Of a DNA stretch of 64,000 nucleotides, positions 60,749 to 64,000 are shown in pieces. The DNA is taken from positions 1-64,000 of the forward strand of contig JAKVCC010000013.1 of the NCBI GenBank assembly GCA_022448265.1. Direction: 5' to 3'. Positions within the stretch are counted from its first letter, which is position 1, and every line of letters begins with the position of its first letter. Both the position numbers and the translations under genes were made by a program. Origin of the DNA: Pirellulales bacterium. GTDB lineage: Bacteria > Planctomycetota > Planctomycetia > Pirellulales > Lacipirellulaceae. The notes under the pieces are model-generated. The model saw only the letters and a program-made list of their open reading frames with translations. It searched no databases and had not been told where the DNA came from.

Positions 60749-60800
60749 GGGAATATGGCGCAGAGGACAACTTACGTAAGGGACGAAAGCCTCGGAGAGG

Positions 60801-62144
60801 CTAGATGCCAGCGAGGCGTCCGGTGCTGTCTCCTAGACGGTCGGCTTCGACACCTAGTCGGTCAAGGAGCGAGAGATAGAGATTGGTCATCGGTACGTCT
60901 TCGCCAACCTTGACGTGGCGCCCGGGCGTGAGTGAGCCGCGTCCGCCACCGGCCAGTAGGATCGGCAAATCATTGTGGGCGTGAGAATGGCCGTCGCTGA
61001 TGGCGCAGCCGTACACGATCATAGAATTGTCGAGTACACTGGACCCTCCGGGCTCCTTGGCGGCGTCCAGCCGCTGCAGAAAATAGGCGAGCTGCTCAAC
61101 GTAGAAGTGGTCGATCTTGGCAATTTTCTCCAAATTTTCTACCTGGCCTTTGTGATGCGACAGATCGTGATGGCCTTCGTCGATACCCAATTCTGGAAAG
61201 CTACGATTACTCCCCTCGTGTGCCAGCGGAAATGTCGCTAGGCGGGTCGAATCGGTCTGAAATGCCAGAACCAACAAATCAAACATCACTCGAAGATGCG
61301 TCTGGTGATCCTCGGGAATCCTGTCCGGACACGACATGGTTGTCTGCGCCAGCGTGAACTGCTCCGACCGGTCAATCTGCTGCTCAACACTCCGCACGCT
61401 CGTAAGGTACTCATCCAGTTTGTGCCGATCGTTACTGCCCAAACGACGCGAAATTGTGCGGCTATCCTCTGCAATAAAGTCTAAAACACTGAGCCTCTGC
61501 TGCTGCCGGACGCGCAGATTGCGTTGCCGCTGGTCCGGCGCACCGATGCCAAACAAGTTTTCGAAAACGGCGCGGGGATTGGGCTCAGGCGCCAGGGGCA
61601 TGGTGGGCGAGGCCCAGGATAAATTGAGTTGGTACGCGCAGCTATAGCCAGAGTCACAATTGCCCGTAGAACGTCCCGCCTCGGAGCCGAGTTGGAGCGA
61701 CGGAATGCGTGTCAAATGCCCAATGCGCTGGGCGGCCAGTTGATCGACGGAAATACCATTGCGAAAGTTGGCGCCCGCTGTTTTAAGCGGCCGTGCACCA
61801 GTGAGAAATACGGCATTGGCTCTGGCGTGGTCCCCGGCACCGTCCTGCATGGCATATGCGTTACGGTGAGCAAACCCACTAAAGACTTGGAACATGTGTC
61901 GCATCGAATCGAGTGGCGCAAATGTGTCGTTCAACTCATAGGTTAGGCCAACTCCTTTCGGTCGCCACCGCTCCATGTTCACTCCGTCCGGAACCGCCAA
62001 GAAAGCAGCACGCAACGGGGCTTGGCGGGCGGCCACCTCCACCCCTTGGACGCTTGGCACCAACGATTCCATCAGCGGAAGTGCTAGACAGGCTCCCGCA
62101 CCACGAAGAAATCGGCGACGTTCGAATTGCTGTGAAAAAGCCAT
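60801..62144 (-). CDS. DUF1552 protein, Tat-exported
   Basis: A 447-residue protein with Tat signal QFERRRFLRGAGACLALPLM. Family marks are LRAAFLAVPDGVNMERWRPK, DHARANAVFLTGARPL, SVDQLAAQRIGHLTRIPSLQ, HHDLSHHKGQ and NSMIVYGCAISDGHSHAHND followed by LPILLAGGGRG. It starts 5 bases after the stop of the DUF1592 gene (62150), as in the related pair at 46336-49774. It is a paralogue of that DUF1552 protein, but clearly diverged. Confidence 0.93.
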   Translation of the reverse strand: MAFSQQFERRRFLRGAGACLALPLMESLVPSVQGVEVAARQAPLRAAFLAVPDGVNMERWRPKGVGLTYELNDTFAPLDSMRHMFQVFSGFAHRNAYAMQDGAGDHARANAVFLTGARPLKTAGANFRNGISVDQLAAQRIGHLTRIPSLQLGSEAGRSTGNCDSGYSCAYQLNLSWASPTMPLAPEPNPRAVFENLFGIGAPDQRQRNLRVRQQQRLSVLDFIAEDSRTISRRLGSNDRHKLDEYLTSVRSVEQQIDRSEQFTLAQTTMSCPDRIPEDHQTHLRVMFDLLVLAFQTDSTRLATFPLAHEGSNRSFPELGIDEGHHDLSHHKGQVENLEKIAKIDHFYVEQLAYFLQRLDAAKEPGGSSVLDNSMIVYGCAISDGHSHAHNDLPILLAGGGRGSLTPGRHVKVGEDVPMTNLYLSLLDRLGVEADRLGDSTGRLAGI

Positions 62145-62149
62145 GCTGC

Positions 62150-64000
62150 TTACTCCCGCGGCGCGCCGGCAGCACCGCCGCGCCGCGACTGAAACTGGGG
62201 CGACTGGATAACGGCCAATAGCATAGTAGAAAAACGTCCTTTCCCATCTATCATAGCATCGACAATGCTTTCTATCGTCGGAGTATCAGTATACTCGATG
62301 CCCCGACCTATCGCATAAATCATCATTTTCCGAGTCAGGCAACGGTAAAACAGTCGCCGTTTGCCAACGAGAATCTTGCGCAGCTCACCGATCCCCGAGA
62401 ACTCCTCGCCGCTGGCTAATTGCCCGCTGGAATCAATAGGCTCTCCATCGTCCGTGTCGCGCCAACGACCAATCGCATCGAAATTTTCCATACCAAGGCC
62501 CAGCGGATCCATCCGATCGTGGCAGGATGCGCACACCGGGTCCTCTCGATGCAGAGCCAACTGCTCGCGCACGCTCATCTTCCATGTGACTCCCTTTATC
62601 GATTCTTCGATCGCTGGCACCTCCGGTGGCGGAGGGAGCGCAGGTGTACCCAGAATATTGTCCAAGATAAACCGGCCTCGCTTCACAGGGGAAGTACGAT
62701 TGGGACTCGAAGTTACCAGCAAGACACCAGCGTGCGCGAGGACGCCACCCCGCGGGCTGTCGGCCGGCAACTTGACCAAACGCGCAGTTTTTCCTTCAAC
62801 ACCCGGAATGCCATAGAACTCGGCCAGTCGCTCATCGAGAAATGTGTAATCCGCCGCAATCAAATCGATAACGTCGCAATCGGATCGCATGACGTGCGCA
62901 AATAGCATTTCAGTTTCGCGGCGCATTGCAGGCCGAAGATGACCAAGCTGTTGGCGCAAGTCTCCCGCCTTAAAGATTCCTTCAACGTTCCGCGTGCGCA
63001 GCCATTGGCCGACAAAATTTTCCACAAAACGATTCGACTTTGGATCTGCCATCATTCGCGTGACTTGCTGGGGCAGCTCCGCGCGCAGCTGGCCTTGCTC
63101 GGCTAGGTCAAAAAGTTGCCGATCCGGAATACTCGACCAGAGAAAATAAGAAAGACGCGCGGCCAGCGCGTACTCGTCTAAGGGATGCACTTGGCGCGGA
63201 TCATCCGGGGCCGGCTGAAGCTCGGCCCGGTAAAGGAACCGGGGAGATACCAGTATTGCCACCAAGGCTCGACCCACAGCCGCCTCGAAGCTGGCATCCT
63301 CTTCCTCGAGGTCCGTCGTCGAGAGAGACACCAGCTTTTCGACGATCGTCTCTTCCACCGGCCGTCGAAAAGCCCGCTCGGCGAGCTGCTCGATAATTCG
63401 TCGGGCATATTTCAGTCGCTTGCCCGGCTCAGCCGGCGGCGCGCCGTCGAAGAACACGGCCTTAATCATCGCAGCGTTTTTTTTCGATGGCTGTAATTCG
63501 CGCGGATCAGCGATCCTCGAGACAATCTCCTCTGCAGCCGAAAAATACTTTTCCATCAGCGGCGGTGGCACGGTGAGCACGTCGCCAATTGTGTCGAACC
63601 CGTATCCCGTATCGTCGGCGGGAAAGTGGTCGTAGACCGGAAAATCGACACCTAGCAAATCATAAACCGAATAACGATACTCCTCGCGATTGAGCCGCCG
63701 GATCGTCACCCGGCCCGGGTCTGGCGCCATGGGGTCGATGCCAAAAACCTGCCGTGCAATCCAATCCGACAGCGTCTTTCGCTCGCTTCGGGTGGGCTGC
63801 GGCATATCCGCCGGCGGCATCGTCTCGGTAAGCAGGTTGTCCCAAACGGGGCCCCACAGTTGCCTGTTAGCGACCAATTCTTCAACCGATCCGTAAACAT
63901 CAAACTGGAGGCCACCCTCGCTAGCGCCGTCGCCGTGGCAATCATAACAAAGTTTTTTCAGCAAGGGCTCGATGCGTGACTCGAAACTCGAAATCTCCGC
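62150..64000 (-). CDS. Planctomycete cytochrome with DUF1587/1592/1588/1585 domains, 5' end outside window
   Basis: A frame of 616 codons that is open to the right edge, so the start and signal peptide are missing. It begins in the PSCyt domain (RIEPLLKKLCYDCHGDGASE, haem motif CYDCH). DUF1587 (RRLNREEYRYSVYDLLGVDF), DUF1592 (LAARLSYFLWSSIPDRQLFD), DUF1588 (KRGRFILDNILGTPALPPPP), a second haem motif CASCHDRMDPLGLGMENF, and DUF1585 (RCLTRKMMIYAIGRGIEYTD) follow. It is paired with the DUF1552 gene at 60801. It is the same type as the gene at 47687. Confidence 0.93.
   Translation of the reverse strand, partial: AEISSFESRIEPLLKKLCYDCHGDGASEGGLQFDVYGSVEELVANRQLWGPVWDNLLTETMPPADMPQPTRSERKTLSDWIARQVFGIDPMAPDPGRVTIRRLNREEYRYSVYDLLGVDFPVYDHFPADDTGYGFDTIGDVLTVPPPLMEKYFSAAEEIVSRIADPRELQPSKKNAAMIKAVFFDGAPPAEPGKRLKYARRIIEQLAERAFRRPVEETIVEKLVSLSTTDLEEEDASFEAAVGRALVAILVSPRFLYRAELQPAPDDPRQVHPLDEYALAARLSYFLWSSIPDRQLFDLAEQGQLRAELPQQVTRMMADPKSNRFVENFVGQWLRTRNVEGIFKAGDLRQQLGHLRPAMRRETEMLFAHVMRSDCDVIDLIAADYTFLDERLAEFYGIPGVEGKTARLVKLPADSPRGGVLAHAGVLLVTSSPNRTSPVKRGRFILDNILGTPALPPPPEVPAIEESIKGVTWKMSVREQLALHREDPVCASCHDRMDPLGLGMENFDAIGRWRDTDDGEPIDSSGQLASGEEFSGIGELRKILVGKRRLFYRCLTRKMMIYAIGRGIEYTDTPTIESIVDAMIDGKGRFSTMLLAVIQSPQFQSRRGGAAGAPRE

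Overview
The window looks like a chromosomal segment of a planctomycete, most likely close to Pirellulales. This rests on gene families that are typical of the phylum: a DUF1559 prepilin-like protein paired with a small lipoprotein, a PSCyt1/DUF1549/DUF1553 cytochrome with a DUF1501 partner, two DUF1592-type cytochrome plus DUF1552 pairs, two PEP-CTERM/discoidin-type secreted proteins, Tat-exported Gfo/Idh/MocA oxidoreductases, a sulfatase, PQQ-type beta-propellers and a PmoA-like (DUF6807) protein. There is no rRNA operon, no CRISPR array and no recognisable intact mobile element. Many broken genes and transposase scraps show that the region is being rearranged.

Layout. 1-12.1 kb: two paralogous surface-protein genes point outward from a segment holding the DUF1559 pair, a predicted TIM-barrel protein and the PSCyt/DUF1501 pair. 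Their roughly 350-nt leaders and 5' coding parts form a long imperfect inverted repeat. 12.1-15.5 kb: terminator, palindromes, an integrase scrap and a large beta-propeller protein. 16.1-21.3 kb: DJ-1/PfpI protein, a KARI-like protein with altered catalytic residues, an SDR remnant, and two divergent Gfo/Idh genes. 21.7-28.0 kb: a tight six-gene operon joining a Cys-rich anchored protein, an FtsX/MacB-type ABC pair and a molybdate/tungstate-type ABC importer whose binding protein has two fused lobes-pairs. 28.2-29.9 kb: an AT-richer sulfatase, probably acquired.

30.0-38.8 kb: a catabolic cluster (2-hydroxyacid dehydrogenase, PhyH dioxygenase, HpcH/HpaI aldolase, Gfo/Idh, xylose-isomerase-like TIM barrel, neutral-ceramidase-like hydrolase) interrupted by an SSS symporter, an IS3 scrap and a partial duplication of the cluster itself. 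39-41.3 kb: a large secreted glucuronidase/hexosaminidase-like protein. 42.3-43.4 kb: a MoaD/ThiF pair in which the ThiF-like gene seems to start at ATT. 43.6 kb: a 5' fragment of a tRNA-Pro. 44-49.8 kb: beta-propeller, DUF6807, DUF1552 and DUF1592 genes. 50.4-57.5 kb: alpha/beta hydrolase, a frameshifted VWA gene, a DUF3352-like protein and a fused stalk-hydrolase. 57.7-60.7 kb: an HD phosphohydrolase followed by adenylosuccinate lyase. 60.8 kb to the end: a second DUF1552/DUF1592 pair, the latter cut by the window edge.

The most promising unexplained system is the 21.7-28.0 kb operon. Other strong signals are the KARI-like protein, the ATT-start ThiF/MoaD pair, the paired structured leaders, and a recurring pattern of short perfect tandem duplications placed at gene ends and junctions. 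All functions are inferred from sequence reading alone; no database search was run.
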